This document shows positions 1-8,436 of a stretch of DNA of 34,840 bases, in pieces; the stretch's first letter is position 1, and each line of letters begins with the position of its first letter. The stretch covers positions 1-34,840 of the forward strand of contig JAJXWA010000024.1 of NCBI GenBank assembly GCA_021781795.1, in the 5' to 3' direction. Under the pieces are notes generated by a model, which saw only the letters and a list, made by a program, of their open reading frames with translations, was not told where the DNA came from and searched no databases. The translations under genes were made by a program, and so were the position numbers. This stretch comes from Acidobacteriota bacterium. Its GTDB lineage: Bacteria; Acidobacteriota; Terriglobia; Terriglobales; Acidobacteriaceae.

Positions 1-645
1 GCTTGCCTGGGCTCGCGTCGCAAATGGGCCGATGCACACATGAATCATTCCATCCGCGGGCTCTCGTGTCGCGGTTGCGTTGTAGCCGCGCTGGTGCAGC
101 GCATTCATCAGCACGCGCGCATCTTCAACATGAGAGAGCGCGGCAATCTGCACCATGATCGTGGCCGGAGATGCAGGCTGGGGCTGTACAGAATTTGGCT
201 GCGCGGGTTGGCCGCTCGGCACAACGCTGGAACCTGGAAGCGCCGGTTTGACCTGCGGCTGCACTGGTTGCGCCGGACCCTCGCTGACCGGCGCATAGGA
301 TGTGAGCGCATTTTGCGCAGCGGGCGGCTCTGAGCCAAATGACTGAGACAGGGCAGGCTGGGCGGGTATCTGCTGCGCTGCCGGCGCTAGACCCGCTGCG
401 AGAGGCTTGGAAAGAGCGTTGGGCGAGGGGCTTTGAACGGACTCGTTGTCTGCAGCGGGCGCTTGAGCGGGATGCGACGATGCGGACGCCGCACTGTGAC
501 GACCGATAGAAAGTCCCATCCAGAAGCACAGGGCGCACAGGGCGAGGATGCCACAGCCAACCAGTGCGAGCAGGCTGCCGCTCAGAGTGACCTCCCGCTC
601 TTCAGGTTGTTCCACTTCCTCGAACTCACCGAGTCCTCGTCGCAT
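1..645 (-). CDS. SPOR-domain membrane protein, C-terminus cut by window edge
   Basis: The frame stays open from an ATG at 645 to the window edge, giving 215 residues without a stop, so the C-terminus is missing. A short acidic cytoplasmic N-terminus (MRRGLGEFEEVE) is followed by one membrane segment at about residues 20-45. Next comes a long Pro/Ala/Gln/Ser-rich linker to about residue 160, and then a SPOR-like domain starting MVQIAALSHVEDA and containing HVCIGPFATRAQA. SPOR domains bind denuded septal peptidoglycan, so this is a probable bitopic cell-division or envelope protein of the DedD/FtsN-like layout. A GAGG ribosome-binding site lies about 9 bases before the ATG. It is the last gene of a minus-strand run, 133 bases after the slipin gene. 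The family call is good; the specific role is inference. Confidence 0.85.
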   Translation of the reverse strand, partial: MRRGLGEFEEVEQPEEREVTLSGSLLALVGCGILALCALCFWMGLSIGRHSAASASSHPAQAPAADNESVQSPSPNALSKPLAAGLAPAAQQIPAQPALSQSFGSEPPAAQNALTSYAPVSEGPAQPVQPQVKPALPGSSVVPSGQPAQPNSVQPQPASPATIMVQIAALSHVEDARVLMNALHQRGYNATATREPADGMIHVCIGPFATRAQAS

Positions 646-778
646 GCAACATCCTCACTTGAAATTTGGGCTGGTCAACTTGTGCCGCGAGGACTCACCA
701 ACCCAGCGCACCTTGTGGCAGTCTCGTGCCAAGGTGCCAGCCTCGTGCCGAGCAGTCTGCGTATTAGCGAGCGTCCTG

Positions 779-1561
779 TTACTCGCCTGCAGAGGTAGCT
801 CCCCCTCCGCTCGCCTTGTTGAGCAAAGTGAGCAACTCCACCGGGAGCGGGAAGATGATCGTCGTGTTCTTCTCGACGCCAATCTCGGTGAGTGTTTGCA
901 GATAGCGTAGTTGCAGCGTGATGGGCTGCGTGGCCAGCAGAGCGGCTGCGTCGACCAGCTTTTGTGCGGCATTGAACTCGCCCTCGGCATGAATAATTTT
1001 GGACCGCTTTTCACGCTCTGCCTCGGCCTGCTTCGCCATGGCGCGCAGCATCTGCTCCGGTAGGTCCACCTGCTTGACCTCGACGGAGATGACCTTGACG
1101 CCGAATGGCTCAGTGCGCTGGTCAATGATGCTCTGGATGCGCAGGTTTAGCTTGTCACGGTGGCTCAGAAGCTCGTCCAGCTCCACCTCTCCCAGCACGG
1201 AGCGAAGCGTGGTCTGGGCAAACTGCGATGTTTGATAAACGTAGTTTGACACCTTGATCGCCGCAGCGTTCGGATCCACCACATAGAGCGTGACCACCGC
1301 ATTGACTTTAATCGTGACGTTGTCGCGGGTGATGACGTCCTGCGGTGGGACTTCCAGCACCTCCTGACGGAGCGAGATGCGAATCATCTGGTCGATCGGG
1401 CGGAAGACGAGGATGATGCCCGGTCCTTTGGGTGTGGGCAGCGCGCGACCAAGGCGGAAGATCACTGCGCGCTCATAGTCGCGAAGGATCTTGATGGAGT
1501 TAAAAAGATAGAGAACGACGATAACGGCAATGACGAGGAACGGAATTGGCAACTCGGACAT
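779..1561 (-). CDS. Slipin / stomatin-like SPFH (band 7) protein
   Basis: 260 residues, the usual slipin length. It has one N-terminal hydrophobic hairpin (about residues 5-23), then an SPFH/band-7 domain opening with [15 protein letters not shown] and including [16 protein letters not shown] and [18 protein letters not shown]. The helical tail is rich in Ala/Glu/Lys ([17 protein letters not shown]), as expected of the coiled coil that builds oligomers. Slipins form membrane microdomain scaffolds and are the usual substrate or partner of the NfeD protease encoded 45 bases upstream. The start at 1561 is backed by an AGGAG site 7 bases before the ATG. The family assignment is firm; the cellular role is inferred from the pairing. 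Confidence 0.93.
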   Translation of the reverse strand: MSELPIPFLVIAVIVVLYLFNSIKILRDYERAVIFRLGRALPTPKGPGIILVFRPIDQMIRISLRQEVLEVPPQDVITRDNVTIKVNAVVTLYVVDPNAAAIKVSNYVYQTSQFAQTTLRSVLGEVELDELLSHRDKLNLRIQSIIDQRTEPFGVKVISVEVKQVDLPEQMLRAMAKQAEAEREKRSKIIHAEGEFNAAQKLVDAAALLATQPITLQLRYLQTLTEIGVEKNTTIIFPLPVELLTLLNKASGGGATSAGE

Positions 1562-1606
1562 ACGCCTCTCCTGACTCAGCTCGGATTGTACTCCCGCAGA
1601 TTGCGA

Positions 1607-2947
1607 TTACGACGTTGAGTGTGTTGGGCCGGAGACATCGAGCGGCTCGACCTGCAAAAGATAATCCTGATGCCCCACCACGCGGAGATGCGCACCCGCC
1701 GCAATGGGCTGCGATGCGACGGCGCGCCAGATTTCGCCCTCGACAAGGACATGCCCTTCCGGCGCAAGGGCCTCCATGGCCGACGCCAGCTTTCCTACCA
1801 GGGCATCCGCGCCGAGACGAGCTTTCATGCGGCGTGCACGCACGGCCAGCCGGACCAGAAGCACAGTGATGCCTCCGAAGGCCGCGCTGACGGCGATGGC
1901 AACAAGGGGGCTCACGCCCATCTCCGGCACCGGCGCCGCCACCAGCGTGAGGGTACCAAAAGCGAGGCAGACCAGGCCCGCGATGGCCAACGCACCATGG
2001 CCTCCAAACTTCGCCTCAAGCACCATCAGCACCAGCGCAGCCACCAGAAGCAGCACTGCAGTGTAGCGAATGGGAAGCAGGTTGAGCCCGAAGATGGCGA
2101 GCAGAACCATCAGAGTACCCAGAGACCCCGGCACAATGGTGCCCGGCGTGTTGAATTCGAGATAGATGAGCAGAGCTCCCGCGACGAGCAGAAGCAATGC
2201 GATGTTGGGATCGACGAGCCATCCGAGCATGGTCTCGCGCAGGGTTGGCTTGATCTGCTCGACTCGCGCCCCGGCAAGATGGAGCGTGATTTTACTGCCG
2301 TCGATGCGCGTAATTTGGCGCCCATCCAGCATGCCGAAGAGCTGTTCTTCATTGGGAGCGATGAGATCGATCAGATGCTCGCTGAGCGCCTCTTCCGCGG
2401 TGTAAGCGTGAGAAGACTGCACGGCGGCCTGCGCGGCTTCGGCGTTGCGGCTTCTGCGCGTGACAAAGGATCGCAGGAATGCCTCGGCATCATTGAGAAT
2501 CTTCTGATTCATGGTCTCATCGGGCTTGCCAAACTCAAGCACCGGATGAGCCGCTCCTGCATTCGTGCCTGGAGCCATGGCCGCTACGTCAGCCGATTCG
2601 AGGAGGAAGAATCCCGCGGAGCCTGCGCGCGCGCCTGCGGGCGCCACATACACGATGACCGGGACACGCGAGCTGAGAATCGCCCCCACCATAGCCCGCG
2701 TAGACTCCAGCATGCCGCCAGGCGTATTGAGCTCGATCAGCAGTGTGGCTGCGCCGCTGGTGTTGGCCGTCTGCACAGCCCGCTGCAGCGTGCCCTGACT
2801 GACAGGCTGGATCGTGTCATCGAGGACGAGCTTTGCGACGATCGGCTGCTCAGCGAACAACAGAGGGACGGCCGCAAGAATAACGCTACAACCCAGCAGG
2901 CGAGTAAAAAGCCAGTGCGACCATCGATGCATTCTCTGGTGAAGCAT
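1607..2947 (-). CDS. NfeD family membrane serine protease (long form, ClpP-like domain)
   Basis: 446 residues. A signal or anchor segment (about 12-32) is followed by a ClpP-class protease domain. It carries the oxyanion-loop motif NTPGG (74-78), the nucleophile in GSAG (Ser110), and a plausible general-base Lys149 in NQKILNDAEAFL. The Ser-Lys spacing is close to that of the archaeal stomatin-specific protease PH1510 (Ser97/Lys138). A block of about five membrane segments (about 225-365) and a C-terminal NfeD OB-fold (about 375-440) follow. The long NfeD form cleaves the C-terminal region of partner stomatins, and the slipin gene follows 45 bases later. GAGGAG lies 8 bases before the ATG at 2947. 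The catalytic pair is read from motif position, not from a structure. Confidence 0.93.
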   Translation of the reverse strand: MLHQRMHRWSHWLFTRLLGCSVILAAVPLLFAEQPIVAKLVLDDTIQPVSQGTLQRAVQTANTSGAATLLIELNTPGGMLESTRAMVGAILSSRVPVIVYVAPAGARAGSAGFFLLESADVAAMAPGTNAGAAHPVLEFGKPDETMNQKILNDAEAFLRSFVTRRSRNAEAAQAAVQSSHAYTAEEALSEHLIDLIAPNEEQLFGMLDGRQITRIDGSKITLHLAGARVEQIKPTLRETMLGWLVDPNIALLLLVAGALLIYLEFNTPGTIVPGSLGTLMVLLAIFGLNLLPIRYTAVLLLVAALVLMVLEAKFGGHGALAIAGLVCLAFGTLTLVAAPVPEMGVSPLVAIAVSAAFGGITVLLVRLAVRARRMKARLGADALVGKLASAMEALAPEGHVLVEGEIWRAVASQPIAAGAHLRVVGHQDYLLQVEPLDVSGPTHSTS

Positions 2948-2968
2948 GGCGTACTCCTCAGTCAGACG

Positions 2969-4519
2969 CTATTGCTTTGGCGCGGGCTGCGCTGCGAGCT
3001 CCCGGTTCAGGTCCTGTGCAGACAGGTTTCCCGGTTCAAGCTGCAAAGCCTGAGCGACCTCTTTCCGCGCCGCAATCAGGTCGCCTGCGCGCTGATGGAC
3101 ACGCGCCAAGCCCAGATGCGCCGCAACCAGCGAGCCATCCGACTCTTTGGCCGACTGGTAAAGCAGTTCCGCCTCAAGAATAAGCCCACGATCCAGATAG
3201 CCCTGCGCCTGCACAGCCAGTTTGACGGCCCGGTCGTGCGGCGAAAGCGCAGCCATGCGCGCGGCCTCCATCTGATCCATCATTCCCGCCGCCTGTCGAA
3301 AAGCCGCCTCGTCAAAGCGGCGTTCAATCCTTTCGAGAGGATCCGGATGCTGCTGGCCAGGACTTACGTTCGCAGTTGCCGTAGTGCCGGGCGGCTGCTT
3401 CCAAGCCTTCAGGAGATCCTGCGCCTCCGTGTCGTTGGGGCGCAGCTTCAGGCATTGCGTCATTTCGGCGATGGCCTCGGCAGAGGCGCTGTGGCGCATG
3501 AGGCTCACGCCCAGGTTGAAGTGATAATCGGGATTCGCCAGGTCGGCGGCGATAGCCTGGCGAAAGAGCGCGCTTCCATCCTTGCCGTCGCGACTGATTG
3601 CGACGCCTTCGTTGTTGAGCACCTCGGCGAGCGGAAGCTCACGCGCGACGGCGCCGAATGCTTCCTGCGCCTGTGGGTATCTGCCCGAGAAGAGCAGCGA
3701 AAGGCCCCGATAAAAGCCTGCCTCCAATCCATCGGGACTGCTGCCGCTGATGTGAGCGAATGTCGATGCGGCGTCCTCATATTGCTGGCCGTTGTACTGT
3801 TCACGTCCAAGCGCCATCCATGCAGGAGCGAAGTCCGGGCTGAGCGTGACAGCCTGCTTGAGATGGCGCAGGCGTTCGGCCTGGTCCGCCTCGGTGATGC
3901 CACGAATGTACTGCTCAAACGCGTCGAGGCGAATCCCCTTGCCTGCTGCGATGAAGGTGTCTTCGCTCACGCTGAAATGCGGGTCCATCTGTCGCGTCAG
4001 TTGCCATGCGAGTCCGTCGAAGATGTCAATCATGCTATGCATCTCACCCCGCGCGGTGACCGGCAGACCCATGCGCAGGTGGGGCACATCCACAACGCGC
4101 GCCTCAGCCACAAGATTATTCCCGTCCATGATGTAGCTGCCAACAATGATGGCGTCGGCGTCGAGCGTCTGCGCCAGTTTGAGGGCGCTGGCGCGCGAGG
4201 GCTGGAAGCTCTCAGGCAAGCCGAGATGGTCGAGCGCATACATGCGATCGGAACGGCTCATTGGCGAGAAGCCGGCCGACGCAAAGCGGCTGCTCAAGAG
4301 TGAGGCGGCGGCTTCCCGAATCCAGTCCACGCTCGGCTGGCCGGTGCGGTTATCAAAGGGCAGCACAAGAAGGATGCGCGTACGGCCGGCGCCACCAGCA
4401 GCGCTTTCCAACTGCGAGGCTGGCTGCGCATTCGCGGGAAGCTGCAAAACAAGGTAGAACATCAAGGCAACCGCGGCGCATAGCATACGCGTGCGTACGG
4501 AAGGAAAGCGGTTTGACAT
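2969..4519 (-). CDS. Secreted TolB-like/TPR repeat protein
   Basis: 516 residues from the ATG at 4519, chosen because it opens a clean signal peptide (MSNRFPSVRTRMLCAAVALM... ending PANAQ); the frame extends further upstream without such a signal. Residues about 50-190 resemble the TolB-like/FlgO-type N-terminal module found in bacterial TPR proteins (ILLVLPFDNRTG, DADAIIVGSYIMDGNNLVAEARVVD). At least five TPR-like helix pairs follow (for example FAPAWMALGREQYNGQQYEDA and YHFNLGVSLMRHSASAEAI), with a last repeat block near the C-terminus. It sits 21 bases before nfeD and 23 bases after the glycosyltransferase gene. It is probably a periplasmic scaffold; no enzyme motif is visible. Confidence 0.82.
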   Translation of the reverse strand: MSNRFPSVRTRMLCAAVALMFYLVLQLPANAQPASQLESAAGGAGRTRILLVLPFDNRTGQPSVDWIREAAASLLSSRFASAGFSPMSRSDRMYALDHLGLPESFQPSRASALKLAQTLDADAIIVGSYIMDGNNLVAEARVVDVPHLRMGLPVTARGEMHSMIDIFDGLAWQLTRQMDPHFSVSEDTFIAAGKGIRLDAFEQYIRGITEADQAERLRHLKQAVTLSPDFAPAWMALGREQYNGQQYEDAASTFAHISGSSPDGLEAGFYRGLSLLFSGRYPQAQEAFGAVARELPLAEVLNNEGVAISRDGKDGSALFRQAIAADLANPDYHFNLGVSLMRHSASAEAIAEMTQCLKLRPNDTEAQDLLKAWKQPPGTTATANVSPGQQHPDPLERIERRFDEAAFRQAAGMMDQMEAARMAALSPHDRAVKLAVQAQGYLDRGLILEAELLYQSAKESDGSLVAAHLGLARVHQRAGDLIAARKEVAQALQLEPGNLSAQDLNRELAAQPAPKQ

Positions 4520-4542
4520 CGAAAGAATCACAACAAGGCTGA

Positions 4543-6195
4543 TTATAGGTGGTGGGCATAGGCCATGCTTGCCCACGCCTGCATCAGAGCGGCGGACACC
4601 GTTGACGCCTGTTGTGGTGGGTTCGTGCGAATTAGAGCCACCCACATGCCCTGATCGGAGCGTTCCCAGACGACGCTGCCGCCCAATCGCGCGGCGATCG
4701 CCTCGGGCGACAGGTCTTCATGCAGCCCGAAGTAACGCTGGTCCAACTCTCGGCTCCGCGCTCCGAGCGTGAACAGCGGGAACGGCGGGTCGTACTTCGT
4801 GGAGAAGACGAGAGCCATCGAAAACCGGCTGCGCTCCGCTGCGGCGCGATCAATCTGGCCCGCAGTAAAATCCTCAAGCGCGAAGACGTGAAAGGGCTGC
4901 CGGACATACCCCAGCTCGGGGCGCGTGAGCGCATCGGTCACCGGCCATGCCGAGGCCACCGTCACATTGGGAGCGTGCGCCGTCAGTTGGGCGATCGCTG
5001 CCATCTCCATCCGCGTCATGCGCGCGTATTCCAGGTTGTCTTCCGGCGCAAAGCCATAAGGCGGATTGACAAACAGCCCGATGGCAAACGCCGCGGCCGC
5101 CAGCGCGAGGAGTACCTGCCACGCCGGAGCGCGGCGATAGAGGGCGGTGACGGCCAGCAGGATCACCAGCGGGTACATCGGCAGAAGGTAGCGGGTGAGC
5201 AGTGCTCCGCCGAGGACGCTGAAGAAGAATGCATTCACTAGCAGAAGCCACAGAACGGCCCGCAGCACGGAAGGATCGAGCCCAGCGCGCGGCTCGCCAT
5301 TGCTGCTTTCACGAGCAGGCAGCAGGAGCGCGGCGAGGGCCATTGCGACCAGTACGAACAGATTCATGTGCGCAGTCAGGTGCAGAATGCGGTGCGCGAA
5401 TGCCGCAAGGATGCGGAGCGGTGTGAGGGTAGCCTGCGCGTTGTAGCGCAAAAACTCCGGGTTGCCAAAGAGGAAGCCTGTCTTGGCGTAGTGCCACGCG
5501 TACCATCCTGTAAGCGGCAGAGCGCTGGCCACCAGCCATGCGCCCTCGCGCAGAAGCATCCAGCGTTCCTGCGCCGGCTTGCGAAGCGCTTCCGCAACGC
5601 GGTACAGCGCCATGGCCGCCGGCACGCAGATGGCAGTTTCCTTGCAGAGGGCCGCGGCTGTGAACCAGACGCAAGCAAGATGCGGATTACGCTGTGCAGC
5701 CGGCAAGGCGTAGACCAGTCCCCAGAGCGTGCAGGCAGCCGCGAAGATATCCGCGTGCGCAAGACTGCTCTGGGCAAACCAGATGGGGTAGAGGGCCGTG
5801 AGTGCGGCGGTCCAGAACGCGACATCAGGCGCTGCCACAAGCCGTTGCGCAAGGCGCCAGACGGCGAGGAGCGCGAGCGATGCCACCAGCAGCACCGCCT
5901 CTCGGGTCACCTCGGGTGAAAAGCCGGCCAGCTTCCAGCACAGCGCCAGATAGATGCTGGGCAGAGGTGGATGCGCGTTGCTGAGGGTGGTGGCCGGAAT
6001 CAGCGACCCGGTGCGATAAAAGTCCCACGCTGCTGGGATGTAGTAGCCCGCTTCGTCCCAGTAGTAAGGGAGCCGAAGCAACGCGAAGTGGCTCAGATAG
6101 AGCGCCGAGAAGATGACTGGGAAGAATATCCACCGTGGCAGAGGCGCATCGCGCCTCGGTCCGGGCAGAATTGACCAGCGCATGCGTGCCATCAT
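4543..6195 (-). CDS. GT39/ArnT-like polytopic membrane glycosyltransferase
   Basis: 550 residues, about 11-12 hydrophobic segments. The first extracytoplasmic loop carries the acidic pair of GT-C enzymes in YYWDEAGYYIPAAWDF (Asp47-Glu48), followed by NAHPPLPSIYLALCWKLAG. Later, SLAHADIFAAACTLWGLVYAL matches the dolichyl/undecaprenyl-phosphate-mannose transferase layout (PMT/ArnT family). Such enzymes move a sugar from a polyprenyl-phosphate donor onto lipid, protein or glycan at the outer face of the inner membrane. The donor and acceptor cannot be read from the sequence. The gene starts 20 bases after the DUF3467 gene and ends 23 bases before the TPR gene, so it is probably co-transcribed. 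The ATG-ATG start at 6195 has only a weak Shine-Dalgarno. Confidence 0.85.
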   Translation of the reverse strand: MMARMRWSILPGPRRDAPLPRWIFFPVIFSALYLSHFALLRLPYYWDEAGYYIPAAWDFYRTGSLIPATTLSNAHPPLPSIYLALCWKLAGFSPEVTREAVLLVASLALLAVWRLAQRLVAAPDVAFWTAALTALYPIWFAQSSLAHADIFAAACTLWGLVYALPAAQRNPHLACVWFTAAALCKETAICVPAAMALYRVAEALRKPAQERWMLLREGAWLVASALPLTGWYAWHYAKTGFLFGNPEFLRYNAQATLTPLRILAAFAHRILHLTAHMNLFVLVAMALAALLLPARESSNGEPRAGLDPSVLRAVLWLLLVNAFFFSVLGGALLTRYLLPMYPLVILLAVTALYRRAPAWQVLLALAAAAFAIGLFVNPPYGFAPEDNLEYARMTRMEMAAIAQLTAHAPNVTVASAWPVTDALTRPELGYVRQPFHVFALEDFTAGQIDRAAAERSRFSMALVFSTKYDPPFPLFTLGARSRELDQRYFGLHEDLSPEAIAARLGGSVVWERSDQGMWVALIRTNPPQQASTVSAALMQAWASMAYAHHL

Positions 6196-6215
6196 CCCGT
6201 CTGCGAGAGCCTTTC

Positions 6216-6521
6216 TTAGTTCACCGGCCCGGCGGGGAGAGTGGGCGCCTGCGGCTCAAGCTGGAGCGTGCCGAATGCCTGCTCGTACTGGGCGAGGTTC
6301 TGCCCCAGAACGTTCCATAGCGCCTTGGCCTGCTGCGGGCTCAGAAAGATTGCCTGGTGATTGCGGATCGTCACCTGCTCCGGGCTTTCGCTGGTCGCCA
6401 GGCCAAAGACGAGTTGAAAGTCCCACACGCTGACGCGCACCTGGACGCTGTTGGCATAAGACTCGCGATAGTCGGGGGTCTGGACGAGGTTCATGTGAGG
6501 CTGCTGCGGAGTCGGACTCAT
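6216..6521 (-). CDS. DUF3467 domain protein
   Basis: 101 residues. The core reads YANSVQVRVSVWDFQLVFG, then VTIRNHQAIFLSPQQAKALW, which is the DUF3467 signature: a small beta-rich protein with a helix at the end. The biochemical role of this family is not established. There is no signal peptide or membrane segment, so it is probably cytoplasmic. It leads the minus-strand run that continues into the glycosyltransferase gene 20 bases later and lies 73 bases downstream of tRNA-Leu. No clear Shine-Dalgarno precedes the ATG at 6521. Confidence 0.85.
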   Translation of the reverse strand: MSPTPQQPHMNLVQTPDYRESYANSVQVRVSVWDFQLVFGLATSESPEQVTIRNHQAIFLSPQQAKALWNVLGQNLAQYEQAFGTLQLEPQAPTLPAGPVN

Positions 6522-6594
6522 GGTTCAAATAGATTAACCGCTCGGGATGGGCAACCGCGCGGCGAAGCAGCGTTCGGACCTGACATCTGGAAAT

Positions 6595-6679
6595 TGGTGC
6601 GGAAGGCGGGACTTGAACCCGCAAGCCTTTTGGGCGCTAGCTCCTAAGGCTAGTGTGTTTGCCATTTCACCACTTCCGC
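6595..6679 (-). tRNA. tRNA-Leu (anticodon UAG), CCA encoded
   Basis: Read on the minus strand from 6679, the acceptor arm GCGGAAG pairs with CTTCCGC, followed by discriminator A and a genomically encoded CCA (6597-6595). The anticodon loop CTTAGGA, closed by CTAGC/GCTAG, shows anticodon TAG, which decodes CUA and other CUN leucine codons. The long variable arm (GCGCCCAAAAGGCTTGC region) and the T arm GCGGGTTCAAGTCCCGC fit a class II leucine tRNA of 85 bases including CCA. It stands alone between the diguanylate cyclase gene and the DUF3467 gene. Confidence 0.97.
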
Positions 6680-6764
6680 ACGAGCGCAGTGCCAGTCGCG
6701 TACAGGCCGATCCTGATGCAATGCACAACCGCGTGGCCCACTGTTTCAAGTGTAAAAGGACCTG

Positions 6765-6778
6765 GTTGCCGTGGCAAC
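6765..6778. repeat. 14-base perfect palindrome upstream of tRNA-Leu
   Basis: GTTGCCGTGGCAAC is a perfect inverted repeat (GTTGCC / GGCAAC with two central bases). It lies about 86 bases upstream of the tRNA-Leu 5' end on the minus strand and downstream of the diguanylate cyclase gene. The length and symmetry suit a dimeric DNA-binding protein or a short stem. No factor can be named. Confidence 0.4.
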
Positions 6779-6813
6779 GATGACTTGACGGCAGCTTCGA
6801 TGAATTACGGCGG

Positions 6814-6842
6814 CCGGCTGAATGTCCGCTGCGTTCAGCCGG
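6814..6842 (-). terminator. 9-bp hairpin after the diguanylate cyclase gene (terminator-like, no clear U-tract)
   Basis: CCGGCTGAA (6814-6822) and TTCAGCCGG (6834-6842) form a perfect nine-base-pair stem with an 11-base loop. It begins about 45 bases past the stop of the minus-strand diguanylate cyclase gene. The lack of a run of T after it on the minus strand means it could be a 3'-end stabilising or Rho-assisted structure rather than a classic intrinsic terminator. The stem is seen directly; its role is inferred. Confidence 0.5.
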
Positions 6843-6886
6843 ATATCCTTTCATGTGCCTGTCGTGCGCAGAGCCGCATCGTGAAG

Positions 6887-8257
6887 CTAATTGCGATGGG
6901 CTTTCTTGCGGCGCTTTTCCTTGTACATGGCATCATCTGCGCGGGTCACAAGATCTTTCAGGGTGTCCGTCGAATAATAATCCGACGTCACATGACCGAT
7001 GCTGAAGCTGAGTGGAAAGCGGCGATCTCCCTTGGCGTTTCGCTCTTCCGCGGCTACATGCAGGCGCTGTGCTGCGATTTCTATGCCGACCATGGTGAAC
7101 TGTCCAGCGACGACAAACTCATCCCCTCCAAAGCGGCCCTTCACGTCTGCATCTCTGAAGCAGGCCTGGACTATCTCACCTGTCTCCGCCAGGTAGGCTG
7201 AACCGACCTGATGTCCTTGCTGATCGTTAATCTGCTTCAGCCCGTCGAGATCGAGAAACAGAACGGAAAACGGCTGTTTGGAGCGCTTCGCCAGCCTCAA
7301 CGTCTGCTCGGCAAGAAGGTAGAAGCCACGCATGTTGTAGAGGCCTGTCAACTCGTCGCGCAGCGTCAGGTCGTGAATCTCCTTCTCCATCTCGTTGATG
7401 CGCCAGACAATCACGATCAGAAAGACAAGCGAAATCCCAATGGCAAGCGCCGTGAGGATGGCGGCGGCGAAGTGCTCCGGCAGCAGATGCCGGAAACCGC
7501 TCTGCGCTTCCACTATCTCTCGCACAAAAGGCCAGAGGAAGAGGACGGGCGCAAATCCGCGTGCAATCCGGCTGCCGATACCGCTGCCGAGAAAGATGGC
7601 AAAGATCCCGAAAGCAGCCTGGCGCAGCATGACGACAGTCGTCAGCAGCACAATGCACACCAAGGCAAGAGGGTGAATGAGATTGTTGCTTGTCAGTCCG
7701 AACAGACCAGCGGTGCCAAACAGACTCTGCGAAATGAGAACGAACGCCAGGAAGCAGAGAACGCCAACAATGATGTCGGCGGCAAGCTTGAGCCAGGTAC
7801 CGCGGAAGAGCAGCAGAAACATGCCTGCTGATAGGACCAGAAAAGCCACGACGCCCTGCAGCACCCCGCTGCCAACGATCAGAGTCGCCGTCGTGCTGGC
7901 AGGAAATCCAATGGGCAAGGAGGGCAGATGACCGATATTTGCCAGCAGAATCGCCAGATTGAAGAGCGTCGACAGCAGAGCCAGCACATGGCTGAAAACC
8001 CGCGCCAGCCCGGCGTGTTCGCCTTCAGAGAAGACAAGGCTCAATGCACACAGCAGGGCGCTCAACCCCATGGGGCCTGCCAATGAAGGCAGCCACGCCG
8101 GGATTTGCGCACTGAACTGCGGGCTGAGCCACGCCGCAACCGACTCCAGCGAGACAACGGCGACCACGGCGAGGCAGAATCGCTGGACGACCAGCATCCT
8201 GCGAAGCCAGATGGGATCGGGTTGGCCCGGCGGTAGTGTTGCTGCGGCTATCGTCAT
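6887..8257 (-). CDS. Membrane-bound diguanylate cyclase (GGDEF)
   Basis: 456 residues. About eight hydrophobic segments (roughly 22-44, 61-76, 87-108, 125-150, 159-179, 192-210, 233-248 and 264-285) form a sensor-like membrane module. The GGDEF domain starts at about 295 (HDLTLRDELTGLYNMRGF). The active-site motif GGDEF (377-381) is intact and is preceded by FLDLDGLKQIND. An allosteric I-site RDAD (368-371) stands exactly five residues before GGDEF, so product feedback is expected. It should make cyclic di-GMP from two GTP. No EAL or HD-GYP domain is attached. The signal it senses is unknown. The start codon at 8257 has no strong ribosome-binding site. Confidence 0.95.
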   Translation of the reverse strand: MTIAAATLPPGQPDPIWLRRMLVVQRFCLAVVAVVSLESVAAWLSPQFSAQIPAWLPSLAGPMGLSALLCALSLVFSEGEHAGLARVFSHVLALLSTLFNLAILLANIGHLPSLPIGFPASTTATLIVGSGVLQGVVAFLVLSAGMFLLLFRGTWLKLAADIIVGVLCFLAFVLISQSLFGTAGLFGLTSNNLIHPLALVCIVLLTTVVMLRQAAFGIFAIFLGSGIGSRIARGFAPVLFLWPFVREIVEAQSGFRHLLPEHFAAAILTALAIGISLVFLIVIVWRINEMEKEIHDLTLRDELTGLYNMRGFYLLAEQTLRLAKRSKQPFSVLFLDLDGLKQINDQQGHQVGSAYLAETGEIVQACFRDADVKGRFGGDEFVVAGQFTMVGIEIAAQRLHVAAEERNAKGDRRFPLSFSIGHVTSDYYSTDTLKDLVTRADDAMYKEKRRKKAHRN

Positions 8258-8436
8258 AGGAAGATTCTGTCTCGTCTGTCTGGACCTTATGCAACGGGAC
8301 GCGGTAGCAAGGACCTCTCCGTCCGCAAAATGCCCACTTTAAATCCAATATCAGATTGAGCAGCTTTCGGAGAACATCACCAATGTGGCGGAAGCTTTAT
8401 TGACAACACGGCAGACTCTCTTCGTTTCGCCATGGA

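Noticed and set aside
1619..4303. An 894-residue open frame on the plus strand opposite nfeD and the TPR gene
   Set aside because: It is antisense to two well-supported genes, shows no domain or export signal, is rich in Arg/His/Gln as expected of a high-G+C shadow frame, and crosses the intergenic gap between the genes.
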